A stretch of DNA of 64,000 bases, taken from DSVZ01 sp964568145 (lineage in GTDB: Bacteria > Verrucomicrobiota > Verrucomicrobiia > Limisphaerales > J093). The position numbers and the translations under genes were made by a program. The DNA lies in assembly GCA_964568145.1 (NCBI GenBank), contig CAZMOZ010000005.1:186001-250000 (forward strand), in the 5' to 3' direction. This document shows positions 23,735 to 32,952 of the stretch, piece after piece. How positions within the stretch are numbered: the first letter of the stretch is position 1; every line of letters begins with the position of its first letter. Below the pieces are notes generated by a model, which saw nothing but the letters and a program-made list of their open reading frames with translations, did not search any database and was not told the DNA's origin.

Positions 23735-26700
23735 ATGATTGATGCGCCTGTGCCAATCGCCGCTCCGCCTGTTGCCGCCGGCCGTGGGACCTCTCCGCGT
23801 ATGCGTAAGCCCCGTTCCTCACCCCGATCACCGTCCAAGCGCCGGCTCACCCTCGAGCGGGTGTTCAGCGACGCCAAGGTCAAGCCGTTCGACCAGGTGC
23901 AATGGGAACGGCGCACTGCGGAAATCACCGACGACGCAGGCCGGGTGATTTTCAAGCAGGACAACGTGGAGGTGCCGGTCTTCTGGTCGGCGCTCGCCAC
24001 GAAGGTCGTTTGCTCAAAGTATTTTTACGGCGACCCCGCGAAATCGGAGCGGGAGTACTCGGTGCGGCAGTTGATCCACCGTGTCACCCGCACCATTGCC
24101 GACTGGGGCGTCAAGGACGGGTATTTCAGCAAGGAAGATGGCGAGGTGTTCTACGACGAGCTGACCTGGCTGTGCCTGAACCAGTACGGCGCGTTTAATT
24201 CTCCGGTGTGGTTCAACGTGGGGCTGTACCACGAATACGGCATCGGTCGGCAGTCGGACCGCGGCAACTGGCATTACGACCCGCGCACCGGCGAGGCGTT
24301 GCGGGCCGGCACGCAGTACGAATATCCGCAGTGCAGCGCGTGCTTCATCCAGTCGGTCGAGGACAACATGGAAAGCATCATGCAGCTCGCGTACAGCGAG
24401 GCGATGCTCTTCAAGTTCGGCTCCGGCACGGGTACCGATCTCACGCCGCTCCGCAGCTCGAAGGAAAAGCTTTCGGGCGGCGGCCGGCCGAGCGGGCCGC
24501 TGAGTTTCCTCAAGGTGTACGACCAGGTCGCGAACGTGGTGAAGTCCGGCGGCAAGACCCGGCGGGCCGCCAAGATGAACACGCTTCGCGACTGGCATCC
24601 GGACATCGAGGAGTTCATCACCGCCAAGCAGCGCGAGGAAAAGAAGGCGTGGGCGCTGATCGAGCAAGGCTACGACGGCTCGTTCAACGGCGAGGCGTAT
24701 GGCTCGGTAATGTACCAGAACGAAAACCTTTCCGTGCGCGTCAGCGATGCCTTCATGGAGGCCGCCACCAGCAGCGACCCCGCCCAGCGCGAGTGGTGGA
24801 CCCGCGCGGTCACCACCGGCCAGCCGGTCGAGAAGAAGGATGCCTCGCAACTGCTCGATCTGGTGGCCGAGGGCACTTGGGTGTGCGGCGACCCCGGCCT
24901 GCAGTACGACGGCGTCATCCAAAAGTGGCACACTTGCAAGGGGACCGAGCCCATCCACTCGACCAACCCGTGCAGCGAGTACGTCTTTCTGAACAACACC
25001 GCCTGCAACCTCGCCTCGCTGAACCTCATGAAGTTCAAGCGGGACGACGGGCGCTTCGACGTCGAGCGCTTCAAGGCGGCGGTGCGGATTTTCATCACCG
25101 CCCAGGAAATCCTGGTGGACAACGCCAGTTACCCCACCAAGACGATCGCGGAAAACTCTCACATCTTCCGCACGCTGGGCCTGGGTTACGCGAACCTCGG
25201 TTCGCTCATCATGAGCTACGGCCTGCCGTACGATTCGGATGAAGGCCGCGCCCTGGCGGGGGCCATCACGGCCATCATGACCGGACAAGCCTACGACCAG
25301 AGCGCGGCCATCGCGCGGTTCATGGGACCGTTTCCGGGCTACCGCGACGCGCGTTGCGCCGGCGTGCCCAAACCATTGCAGCGGGACAACGTCGAATCCA
25401 TGCGCGGCGTGATGCAGCTTCACCGGGCCGCAGTGGAGGACATTCACCCGAGCGCCGAGTACGGCTACCTCAAGGACGAGGCGCGCGTCTGCTGGGACCG
25501 CGCCTTGGATGCGGGCGCGCAATGGGGCTACCGCAACGCGCAGGTGACCGTGCTCGCGCCCACCGGGACCATCGCCTTCCTCATGGATTGCGACACCACC
25601 GGCGTGGAGCCGGACATTGCGCTGGTCAAGTACAAGAACCTCGCCGGCGGCGGCAGCCTGACCATCGTCAACCGCACGGTGCCGGAGGCGCTGCGCCGGC
25701 TGGGCTACACCAGCGAGCAGTGCGCGCAGATCATCAAACACATCCAGCAGTACGACACCATCGAGGACGTCACCGCGCTGGACGGCGACGAGATCGTGAA
25801 ATCCGGCCAGCGCCAGGCCGGGACGCTCATCGCCAGCGGCCTGCGGCCCGAGCATCTGCCGGTGTTCGACTGCGCCTTCCGGCCGCGGCGTGGCCAGCGC
25901 AGCATCCACTACCTGGCCCATCTGCGCATGATGGCGGCCGCCCAGCCATTCATCAGCGGCGCCATCTCCAAGACCGTCAACATGCCAAACGAAGCCACGC
26001 CGCGGGAGATCCGCGACACCTACATCCAGGCGTGGAAGATGGGGCTTAAATGCGTGGCCATCTACCGCGACGGCTCGAAGCGCAGCCAGCCGCTGAACAC
26101 CAGCCGCGGTGACGGCTCAGCCCAGACAGCCGGGGCAGGTACCGAAGCTGCCCAGTTGACGCAGCGGGTGCGGGAACTGGAGGCGCTGGTCGCCAAGTTA
26201 CAAAACGAGGTCGGCAAGCCTTTGCGACGGCGCTTGCCAGAGGTCCGGCACGCGGTGAACCACAAGTTCAGCATCGCCAACCACGAGGGATACCTGAACG
26301 TGGGCCTGTTCGCGGACGGCCAGCCGGGCGAGTTGTTCATCACCATGGCCAAGGAAGGCTCCACCATCGGCGGACTCATGGACACGATTGCCACGCTCAC
26401 CAGCATCGCCCTCCAGTACGGCGTGCCGCTGGAGGCATTGGTGAAAAAGTTCTCGCACCAGCGATTCGAACCCAGCGGCTTCACCAAGAACCGCGACGTG
26501 CCCAGCGCCTCGTCCATCACCGATTACATCTTCCGCTGGCTCGCGTTCCAGTTCCTGCCGGGCTACCGCGAGGAGCATGCGCCCGACTGCGGCCAGCAGG
26601 AGCTGCCCATGCCGGATTTGCAGGCGCAGATCCGCCAAAGGCTCAACATCTCCGTGCCCGAACTGCCGGTGGACGAAGAAGCCGGCGGCGCGAAGCCCGG

Positions 26701-26884
26701 CAATGGTCATGGACCCAAGGCGGCGGGCTCGGTGCCTCACCGCTCCACCAGCGGCCCGGCGCGCCAGGAAAGCTTCGTCAACCAGGCCGACGCCCCCATC
26801 TGCCCGACCTGCGGTTCACCGACGGTGCGCAACGGCGCGTGTTTCCGCTGTCACCGGTGCGGTGACAGCCTCGGCTGTTCGTGA
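23735..26884 (+). CDS. nrdJ: Adenosylcobalamin-dependent ribonucleotide reductase (class II)
   Basis: 1049 residues. It reduces ribonucleotides to deoxyribonucleotides, using adenosylcobalamin to generate the thiyl radical. N411, C413 and E415 in NPCSE form the catalytic core motif. CSACFIQSVEDNMESI, FGSGTGTDLTPLRSS and LAPTGTIAFLMDCDTTG match the class II barrel. The ~400 C-terminal residues include the NrdJ extension and a terminal zinc-ribbon/thiol segment (CPTCG at about 1026, then CFRCHRCGDSLGCS), thought to recycle the active-site disulfide. The start at ATG 23735 is chosen because the segment upstream in frame has no family resemblance. The gene stands alone and ends in an intrinsic terminator. 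No NrdR-box was recognised. Confidence 0.95.
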   Translation: MIDAPVPIAAPPVAAGRGTSPRMRKPRSSPRSPSKRRLTLERVFSDAKVKPFDQVQWERRTAEITDDAGRVIFKQDNVEVPVFWSALATKVVCSKYFYGDPAKSEREYSVRQLIHRVTRTIADWGVKDGYFSKEDGEVFYDELTWLCLNQYGAFNSPVWFNVGLYHEYGIGRQSDRGNWHYDPRTGEALRAGTQYEYPQCSACFIQSVEDNMESIMQLAYSEAMLFKFGSGTGTDLTPLRSSKEKLSGGGRPSGPLSFLKVYDQVANVVKSGGKTRRAAKMNTLRDWHPDIEEFITAKQREEKKAWALIEQGYDGSFNGEAYGSVMYQNENLSVRVSDAFMEAATSSDPAQREWWTRAVTTGQPVEKKDASQLLDLVAEGTWVCGDPGLQYDGVIQKWHTCKGTEPIHSTNPCSEYVFLNNTACNLASLNLMKFKRDDGRFDVERFKAAVRIFITAQEILVDNASYPTKTIAENSHIFRTLGLGYANLGSLIMSYGLPYDSDEGRALAGAITAIMTGQAYDQSAAIARFMGPFPGYRDARCAGVPKPLQRDNVESMRGVMQLHRAAVEDIHPSAEYGYLKDEARVCWDRALDAGAQWGYRNAQVTVLAPTGTIAFLMDCDTTGVEPDIALVKYKNLAGGGSLTIVNRTVPEALRRLGYTSEQCAQIIKHIQQYDTIEDVTALDGDEIVKSGQRQAGTLIASGLRPEHLPVFDCAFRPRRGQRSIHYLAHLRMMAAAQPFISGAISKTVNMPNEATPREIRDTYIQAWKMGLKCVAIYRDGSKRSQPLNTSRGDGSAQTAGAGTEAAQLTQRVRELEALVAKLQNEVGKPLRRRLPEVRHAVNHKFSIANHEGYLNVGLFADGQPGELFITMAKEGSTIGGLMDTIATLTSIALQYGVPLEALVKKFSHQRFEPSGFTKNRDVPSASSITDYIFRWLAFQFLPGYREEHAPDCGQQELPMPDLQAQIRQRLNISVPELPVDEEAGGAKPGNGHGPKAAGSVPHRSTSGPARQESFVNQADAPICPTCGSPTVRNGACFRCHRCGDSLGCS

Positions 26885-26918
26885 GTGCCCTGTGTTTTGG
26901 GGTACGTACGTCACGGCA

Positions 26919-26957
26919 AAGGGCTGGTGGCTCCCGCTGCCAGCCCTTCTTGTTTTT
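26919..26957 (+). terminator. Intrinsic terminator after nrdJ
   Basis: A 9-bp perfect stem AAGGGCTGG (26919-26927) with CCAGCCCTT (26940-26948), a 12-nt loop and the T-rich tail CTTGTTTTT. It lies 34 nt after the nrdJ stop. The remainder of the 26885-27225 gap shows nothing else until the promoter candidate at 27081. Confidence 0.88.
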
Positions 26958-27080
26958 GCGACGGAAGGCGAAGCGGAAGCCGCGTTTCGGGAGTCGCCTG
27001 TCCGGCGAGTTTGGAGCCTTGGATAAGTGTTTCTGGATTCTCCTGCGGGCTGGCGAAGCAACAATTCCCAAGGCGAAAAG

Positions 27081-27109
27081 TTGACAGATCGGTTTCGGGA
27101 TTCTAGGCT
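27081..27109 (+). promoter_or_regulatory. Candidate sigma-70 promoter of the oxidase operon
   Basis: A perfect TTGACA (27081-27086), exactly 17 nt, then TAGGCT (27104-27109, weak -10). It lies about 115 nt before the ctaD start and downstream of the nrdJ terminator, so it is the best candidate for transcription of the whole cytochrome oxidase cluster. A GAGG ribosome binding site is at 27218-27221. Confidence 0.5.
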
Positions 27110-27225
27110 GCGCTCAACAAAATTTGCGCAAACGGCAGTCAATTTGCGGTCAAGGCACGCCCGTTCCACGCCCGCAGATCGGGCCGGAAACGGGCGGCAA
27201 GGCCCTGCAGGCTTCTTGAGGCGAC

Positions 27226-29028
27226 ATGGATAACGCGAGCCATTCCGCCGGCAGTCACCATCCGGAACCGGGTTTCTGGCGACGGTACATCTTCTCGGTT
27301 GACCACAAGGTGATTGGCATCCAGTACGGCCTCACCGCGCTGGTGTTCCTGTTCTTCGGCTATGGACTGATGGCGTTGATGCGCTGGCAGCTCGCCTATC
27401 CGGGCAAACCCATCCCCATCTTCGGCCAGTTTCTACTGTCGGTGCTCGGACCGGACATGGCCGAGAAGGGCATCATGTCGCCGGACCTGTACAACTCGTT
27501 CGGCGCCATGCACGGCACCATTATGGTCTTCCTCGCCATCGTGCCGTTGGCGGTCGGCGCCTTCGGCAATTACCTCGTGCCCCTGCAAATCGGCGCGCCG
27601 GACATGGCGTTCCCCAAGCTGAACATGATGAGCTACTGGGTGTACTTCGTCGGCGGGGTGGTGATGCTGACCAGTTTCTTCATTCCTGGCGGGGCGGCGA
27701 AATCGGGCTGGACCTCGTATTCCCCGCTGGCCACCGTGGCGGACCCAACCCACCACATAGACGGGCAGACACTTTGGCTCATCGGGATGGTGTTCCTCAT
27801 CACGTCCTCGCTGCTGGGCTCGGTGAACATCATCACCACTATCATTCAATTGCGCGCCAAAGGCATGGGCTGGATGCGGCTGCCGTTTCTGGTCTGGGCG
27901 CAGTTGGTGACGGCGTTCCTGCTGCTGCTGGCCTTCCCGCCGCTCGAGGCCGCCGGTTTGCTGCAACTTTGCGACAACCTGCTGGGCAGCTCGTTCTTCC
28001 TGCCGACCGGCTTGGTCGTTGGCGGCAAGCCGCTGGAGGTCAGCGGCGGTGGCAGCCCGTTGCTATGGCAGCACCTGTTCTGGTTCCTAGCGCACCCGGA
28101 GGTGTACGTGCTCATCCTGCCTGCGATGGGCATCGTGGCGGAAGTGCTGGCGAACAACACCCGCAAGCCGCTGTTCGGCTACAAGTCGCTGGTGTACTCG
28201 GCCCTGGCCATCGGCTTCCTTTCCTTCCTGGTCTGGGCGCACCACATGTACCTGACGGGCATGGGCACGAAGATCAGCACGTTCTTCCAGACCACCACGA
28301 TGCTGATCTCCATCCCGTCGGTGATCATCCTGACGACGCTGATGCTGACGTTGTGGGGCGGCTCGATCCGCTTCAACACGCCGATGCTGTTTGCGCTGGC
28401 GTTTCTGCCGATGTTCGGCATCGGCGGGCTCACCGGCCTGCCGCTCGGGCTGAGCGCCACGGACATCCACCTGCACGACACCTACTACGTGATCGCCCAT
28501 TTCCACTACGTGGTGGCGCCGGGAACGATCTTCGCGCTCTTTGCCGGGATTTACTACTGGTACCCCAAGGTCACGGGCCGGATGATGAACGAGTTCTGGG
28601 GCAAGGTGCATTTCGCGCTCTCGCTGGTGTTCATGAATCTCGTGTTCATGCCCATGTTCATCCAAGGCCTGGAAGGCATGCACCGGCGCATGTACGACGG
28701 CGGCGCCACGTACGCGGCCGGGCCGGACGTGGCCTACGGACTGTCGCTGGCGCTCAAGCTCAACGTCGGCATCTCGCACGCCGCCTGGCTGCTGGGAGCC
28801 GCGCAACTGCCGTTTGTCTTCAACTTCTTCTGGAGCCTGTTCCGCGGCAGGAAAGTCGAGTCGGACAACCCCTGGCAGTCCACCACCCTGGAATGGGCCA
28901 CGCCCACGCCGCCGCCCCACGGCAATTTCCTCGAGGAACCCATCGTGTACCGCGGGCCGTACGAGTACACCCCCGCCAGCCGGGACGGGGACTTCGTGCC
29001 GCAACACCGCCAGCATCAGCCCGCCTAG
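27226..29028 (+). CDS. ctaD: Cytochrome c oxidase subunit I
   Basis: A 600-residue catalytic subunit of an aa3-type haem-copper oxidase, which reduces O2 to water and pumps protons across the inner membrane. About twelve membrane segments are present. The haem a ligand is in FGAMHGTIMVF. H290 and Y294 in HPEVY form the copper ligand and cross-linked tyrosine of family A. The CuB histidines are in WAHHMY, and the haem ligands are in the IAHFHYVV helix. DIHLHDTYYV is conserved. The C-terminus ends in a Pro/His-rich soluble tail. The start is supported by GAGG 4 nt upstream. It is the first gene of a six-gene operon with gaps of at most 8 nt. Confidence 0.97.
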   Translation: MDNASHSAGSHHPEPGFWRRYIFSVDHKVIGIQYGLTALVFLFFGYGLMALMRWQLAYPGKPIPIFGQFLLSVLGPDMAEKGIMSPDLYNSFGAMHGTIMVFLAIVPLAVGAFGNYLVPLQIGAPDMAFPKLNMMSYWVYFVGGVVMLTSFFIPGGAAKSGWTSYSPLATVADPTHHIDGQTLWLIGMVFLITSSLLGSVNIITTIIQLRAKGMGWMRLPFLVWAQLVTAFLLLLAFPPLEAAGLLQLCDNLLGSSFFLPTGLVVGGKPLEVSGGGSPLLWQHLFWFLAHPEVYVLILPAMGIVAEVLANNTRKPLFGYKSLVYSALAIGFLSFLVWAHHMYLTGMGTKISTFFQTTTMLISIPSVIILTTLMLTLWGGSIRFNTPMLFALAFLPMFGIGGLTGLPLGLSATDIHLHDTYYVIAHFHYVVAPGTIFALFAGIYYWYPKVTGRMMNEFWGKVHFALSLVFMNLVFMPMFIQGLEGMHRRMYDGGATYAAGPDVAYGLSLALKLNVGISHAAWLLGAAQLPFVFNFFWSLFRGRKVESDNPWQSTTLEWATPTPPPHGNFLEEPIVYRGPYEYTPASRDGDFVPQHRQHQPA

Positions 29029-29031
29029 CCC

Positions 29032-29847
29032 ATGCACGCGACCGCGCATTCCATGACGATCCCGCACACGGTCGAGCCGCGGCCGGACACCGGGCTTTAC
29101 AACGCCAAGCTCGGGCTGTGGCTCTTCCTGGCGTCCGAGGTGATGCTCTTCGGCGCGCTGTTTTCGTCGTACATCCTGCTCCGCGTCGGCGCGCCGGAAT
29201 GGCCGCAGCGGCAGCTCAGCATCCCGCTGGGCACGCTCAACACCTTCGTCCTGATCCTGTCCAGCATCTCGGTGGTCATGGCCTGGATGGCGCTCAAGGG
29301 GCGGGACTTCGCCCGCTTCAAGCTCTGGCAGGGCACCACCGTGTTGCTGGCGGTGCTCTTCATCACCATCAAGGGCTTCGAGTACCACGACAAGTTCACG
29401 CATTACTACGCGCAAACCCAGGACGGCCGGGCCATGACGGGCCACCTGGAAGGTGATCCGTTCAACCTGAGCCTGGCCCGGTTGCGCGCGTCGTCGAATC
29501 CGCCGAAGGAAGTCGTCTTTCACCCGGACCCGCCCAAGGCCGGGCAGGCCGAGGGCGCCGGCGCGCATGGCGAGGCCCTCAAGCTGGAACTGAGCCAGCT
29601 CACCAGGCTCGAGGCCTTCGGGCCGTGGCGCGAGACGTTCTTCGCGGTTTACTTTGTCCTGACCGGCCTGCACGCCTTGCACGTCATTGGCGGCATCATC
29701 GTGCTGGGCTATTTCTGGGGGCCGGGCAGCCGCATGTGGCGCACCGAGCCGGAGCGTTTCACCAACCGGGTCGAAGTGGGCGGCCTGTACTGGCACTTCG
29801 TCGAACTGGTCTGGATCTTCCTGTTCCCAACCCTGTACCTGCTTTAA
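29032..29847 (+). CDS. ctaE: Cytochrome c oxidase subunit III
   Basis: 271 residues. It is a membrane subunit stabilising subunit I during turnover. The N-terminal part has KLGLWLFLASEVMLFGALFSSY with the conserved glutamate of the family. The C-terminal part has YFVLTGLHALHVIGG and ends YWHFVELVWIFLFPTLYLL. Between helices there is an insertion of about 65 hydrophilic residues (about 128-192, including PKAGQAEGAGAHGEA) that is longer than in typical proteobacterial subunits. It starts 3 nt after ctaD. An internal ATG at 29053 is an alternative start. Confidence 0.94.
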   Translation: MHATAHSMTIPHTVEPRPDTGLYNAKLGLWLFLASEVMLFGALFSSYILLRVGAPEWPQRQLSIPLGTLNTFVLILSSISVVMAWMALKGRDFARFKLWQGTTVLLAVLFITIKGFEYHDKFTHYYAQTQDGRAMTGHLEGDPFNLSLARLRASSNPPKEVVFHPDPPKAGQAEGAGAHGEALKLELSQLTRLEAFGPWRETFFAVYFVLTGLHALHVIGGIIVLGYFWGPGSRMWRTEPERFTNRVEVGGLYWHFVELVWIFLFPTLYLL

Positions 29848-29851
29848 GCGC

Positions 29852-30169
29852 ATGGACCAGCAGCCCGCTCAGAACACTCCTCCCCGACCCGCCGCCGCGC
29901 GGCACAAGCTCATCCTGCTGGCCCTGGCGGCCTGCACGGCGGTGATGGTGACGCTGTCCCTGCTGCCGATGGCCACCGGCCTGAAGGTCGGTCTGATCCT
30001 GCTGGTGGCGGTGGCCGAGGCCGGGCTCGTGGCGGGCGTGCTGATGCATCTCGTCGAGGAGCGCAAGCTCATTGTCAGCATCATCGTGCTGACCGGCATT
30101 TTCTTCCTCGGACTGCTGCTGCTGCCGCTGCTTGCGGAGGCGGACCATGCCCGCCACTTTTTCAAGTGA
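29852..30169 (+). CDS. Cytochrome c oxidase subunit IV-like protein
   Basis: 105 residues with three hydrophobic helices (about 20-38, 42-62, 70-92). Topology and position after subunit III match the prokaryotic subunit IV (CtaF/CyoD-like) family: EAGLVAGVLMHLVEERKL resembles the second helix region. Start ATG 29852 lies 4 nt after ctaE. It probably helps assemble CuB. Similarity is by pattern only. Confidence 0.8.
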   Translation: MDQQPAQNTPPRPAAARHKLILLALAACTAVMVTLSLLPMATGLKVGLILLVAVAEAGLVAGVLMHLVEERKLIVSIIVLTGIFFLGLLLLPLLAEADHARHFFK

Positions 30170-30375
30170 TGTCACTGAAAGCGTTCCACATCGTTTTCGT
30201 CATCTCGACCATCCTGTTATGCTTTGGCTTCGGGGCATGGGCGATCCATGCCCGCCTGGAGGGCGGCGGCCTCTTCGAGTTCATCCTCGGCTTGCTGGCC
30301 ATCGCCGGCGGGCTGGCGATGATCGTCTATTTCAAGGTCGTGCTGAAGAAGCTGCGCGACATCAGTTACCTTTGA
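30169..30375 (+). CDS. 68-residue membrane protein of the oxidase operon
   Basis: Two hydrophobic helices (about 5-24 and 32-55) with a basic C-terminus (KVVLKKLRDISYL). ATG 30169 overlaps the preceding stop by 1 nt (TGATG). A GTG three bases earlier is also possible. No named family was recognised. The position within the operon suggests an accessory or assembly role for the oxidase, which is inference only. Confidence 0.7.
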   Translation: MSLKAFHIVFVISTILLCFGFGAWAIHARLEGGGLFEFILGLLAIAGGLAMIVYFKVVLKKLRDISYL

Positions 30376-30383
30376 GCCATGCC

Positions 30384-30656
30384 ATGAAATCCCCACTGAC
30401 TGCCCTTGTGTCCGGACTGGCCCTGACGGCGGCCGCACCGGCGGTCCAGGCCTGCGCGACCTGTTTTGGCCGTTCGGACTCGGCCCTGGCCCAGGGCATG
30501 AACATGGGCATCCTGTTCCTGCTGGGCGTTGTGCTCGCGGTGCTCGCCGCCCTGACCGGGTTTTTCGTTTACCTGGGACGCCGCGCCGCCGCGGTCGCCA
30601 AGGCCGGCGGACCCGCCCCGTCTTCCGCTCCCGCGTCTGAGCCATGCAAGACCTGA
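30384..30656 (+). CDS. 90-residue CATCFG-motif membrane protein of the oxidase operon
   Basis: A signal-like N-terminus (1-26) leads directly into ACATCFGRSDSALAQGMNMGILFLLG and a single membrane helix (about 44-66), followed by an Ala/Pro-rich tail. The vicinal CxxC next to the membrane on the outer side could bind metal or do thiol chemistry, for example during copper delivery (inference). It starts 8 nt after the preceding gene and overlaps subunit II by 13 nt, so it is clearly co-translated. Function is unknown. Confidence 0.7.
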   Translation: MKSPLTALVSGLALTAAAPAVQACATCFGRSDSALAQGMNMGILFLLGVVLAVLAALTGFFVYLGRRAAAVAKAGGPAPSSAPASEPCKT

Positions 30657-31423
30657 TCGTCAAGCTCCTGCACCTGCCGCCGATCGCCTCCGAACACGGC
30701 CCGGAGGTGGACCGCCTGATGTTTTACGTCCACCTGCTGATGTTCGTGCTCTTCGTCGGCTGGAGCGCGTTCTTCCTGTACACCATCTGGCGCTACCGGC
30801 AGCGCAAACATCCGAAGCCCGACGTTGTGGGCGTAAAAGGACACATGTCCAGCTACTTGGAAGTCGGCGTGGCCGGGGTCGAGGCCCTGCTGCTGATCGG
30901 CTTTGCCATTCCCATCTGGGCGCGCGCCGGCACGGCCGGCAACTTCCCCAAGCCCGAGGAGTCCACCGTGGTCCGCATCATCGGCCGGCAGTTCAACTGG
31001 ATCGCGCGTTATTCCGGCGCCGACGGCGTCTTCGGCCGGGGCGACGCGCGGTTCGTCACCCAGCAGAACCCGCTGGGCGTGGACCCCGACGACCCGGCTG
31101 GCAAGGACGACATCGTGATCGAAGCGAGCGAGGTGGTGGTGCCGGTGAGCAAACCGGTCATCGCCCACGTCTCGTCGCTGGACGTGATCCACGGCTTCGC
31201 CGTCAAGCCGCTGCGCGTTTCACACGACGCCATCCCCGGCATCAGCAACCCGACGTGGTTCACGCCCACGCGGGAAGGCAACTACCAGATCACCTGCTCG
31301 CAACTCTGCGGCAACGGCCACTCGAACATGCGCGGTCTGTTGCGGGTGGTGAAGCCGGCCGAGTTCGAGGAATACCTCAAGAGCAAGGCGCCGCGCTCCG
31401 GCGACACGAGTGGCTACGAATAG
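30644..31423 (+). CDS. ctaC: Cytochrome c oxidase subunit II
   Basis: 259 residues. It accepts electrons from cytochrome c through the binuclear CuA centre. Two N-terminal membrane helices (about 26-49 and 73-94) anchor a cupredoxin domain. All CuA ligands are present: H183 (VIHGF), C218, C222, H226 and M229 in CSQLCGNGHSNM. The aromatic electron-entry region is GRQFNWIARY. There is no lipoprotein signal and no fused haem-c domain. Unusually it is the last gene of the cluster, after subunits I, III and IV, rather than the first. The next gene is convergent, 30 nt away. Confidence 0.96.
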   Translation: MQDLIVKLLHLPPIASEHGPEVDRLMFYVHLLMFVLFVGWSAFFLYTIWRYRQRKHPKPDVVGVKGHMSSYLEVGVAGVEALLLIGFAIPIWARAGTAGNFPKPEESTVVRIIGRQFNWIARYSGADGVFGRGDARFVTQQNPLGVDPDDPAGKDDIVIEASEVVVPVSKPVIAHVSSLDVIHGFAVKPLRVSHDAIPGISNPTWFTPTREGNYQITCSQLCGNGHSNMRGLLRVVKPAEFEEYLKSKAPRSGDTSGYE

Positions 31424-31453
31424 CTGCCCGGCGCGGTGGCGACTGGCCCCGGC

Positions 31454-32830
31454 CTATCGGAACGCCGCCATCTGATCGCGGTAGCGGTTGCCAGGATTCC
31501 ACACGAGGTACGAGCGGATGCCCAGGTCGCTCAAAGCCTGGATTTGCGCCCGGATTTCCGGCACGCCGTACGGGCGGTGGCGCGGCAGCCAGCGCGCGGT
31601 GAACCCTTGAATCCACGGCCGGACGCGCGCCGGCGTGGCGATGTTCTTGTTCCGCGCCAGCGCGTCCCGCGTGGCGCGCGACATCAGGTCGTACGGATGC
31701 AGATCCGGCACGGCCAGGCCGTACGAGCCCGGCGCGTAATGGCTCGGGTAGGCCATCGGCGAGATGTAGTCCACCGCGCTGCTCACCGCCTCCCAGTACT
31801 GGCCGATGCGCATGTCGTCGCGCGCCGCGCACACCAGGCCGAAGACGTCCGCCGAGACATACACCTTGAGCGGGGCCAGGAGCCGCCGGGCCTCCAGCAG
31901 GAACGACTGCACCGCCTGCGCCTTGGTCCGCCGGCCGGGATTGCGGTAATCCAGCAGGCTGTCGTCGGCGACTTCCGGGAAACGGATGTAATCGAACTGC
32001 ACCTCGTTGAAGCCCGCCAGCGCCGCCTCCCGCGCCACGGCCAGGTTGTACGCGCGGTAGTCCGGGTCGTACGGCGAACCCCACGCCAGCTTGTCCTGGC
32101 TGCGAAACAGCTTGCCGGTGGCGCGCACCACAATCGCCCGCTCGGGATGCGCCGCGGCGTAGATCGGATCCTTGAACGTCACGATCCGCGCGATGGTGTA
32201 CACGCCGCGCTTCCGCAGCCGCTCGACATAAGCGGCGAGGTCGCGCACCGGCGCGTCCGCCGCCGCCTTCGGGTTGTGCCGGGCGCCTGCCGCCGAGCGG
32301 TGCAGCAGCAGTCCGGTGTCGTCCTTCACGTCAATCACCAGCGCGTTGATGGCCGTCTGGTCCACGACCTCAAGGAGGGCTTCCAGAGCCTTCGAGGAAC
32401 TGGCGCTGTGCAAGGTCACGTACAAGCCCCGGACCTCGCGGTGCGGGTTGCCGGGGTGCTCGACCTTTTCGCGCGGTTGGTAATCCAGGCTGGCATAAGC
32501 GGCCGCAACCCTCGCCACCGGTGGCGCCGGGGCGGGCGAAACCGGCCGGGACACCGGCGCACTGCCGGTCACGGACGCGCGTGCCACGTTGGTCACTGTC
32601 GGGGGCGATGCCGCGGCGGGGGCGGGCGGCTTTGCGGGCGCGGTCGGTGCGGATCGCAATGGCGTGACCGGCTTGGTCTTGGCGCGCGGCTTGGGCGTTT
32701 TGGTGGATTCCGCGCCAGCCAGCTCCCACGGGCCGGCGGCGAGCATGAGCAGCCCGCCTAGAAGCGCAGACTGGAGGCGAAGACCGGGTCGGTGGCGGGG
32801 TGGACGGGCGCGATGGCTGTGGGTCGGCAT
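31454..32830 (-). CDS. Putative glycoside hydrolase (DUF4015 family)
   Basis: About 458 residues. A signal peptide or membrane anchor (about 20-46) is followed by a Pro/Ala/Lys-rich low-complexity spacer (about 47-120). The catalytic-like TIM-barrel of the DUF4015 (PF13200) family then starts at VRGLYVTLHSASS. Features include INALVIDVKDDTG, FNEVQFDYIRFPE (likely catalytic region), YVSADVFG, VDYISPMAYPSHY and RPWIQGF. The enzyme activity of this family is poorly known. Extracytoplasmic polysaccharide cleavage is inferred. The start is 32830 or the in-frame ATG at 32851. It follows the dus gene by about 120 nt on the same strand. Confidence 0.83.
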   Translation of the reverse strand: MPTHSHRARPPRHRPGLRLQSALLGGLLMLAAGPWELAGAESTKTPKPRAKTKPVTPLRSAPTAPAKPPAPAAASPPTVTNVARASVTGSAPVSRPVSPAPAPPVARVAAAYASLDYQPREKVEHPGNPHREVRGLYVTLHSASSSKALEALLEVVDQTAINALVIDVKDDTGLLLHRSAAGARHNPKAAADAPVRDLAAYVERLRKRGVYTIARIVTFKDPIYAAAHPERAIVVRATGKLFRSQDKLAWGSPYDPDYRAYNLAVAREAALAGFNEVQFDYIRFPEVADDSLLDYRNPGRRTKAQAVQSFLLEARRLLAPLKVYVSADVFGLVCAARDDMRIGQYWEAVSSAVDYISPMAYPSHYAPGSYGLAVPDLHPYDLMSRATRDALARNKNIATPARVRPWIQGFTARWLPRHRPYGVPEIRAQIQALSDLGIRSYLVWNPGNRYRDQMAAFR

Positions 32831-32952
32831 GACAAGAACGCGCGCGAACATCCCAGAAGTCCCGACGGCGGCAACTCTCAAACGGCCGCGCGCGTCCACG
32901 AGTTGTTCACCGCCGCAAGGCCTCGCTGGGCCTCGCTGCGGGGGCGGGGGAC

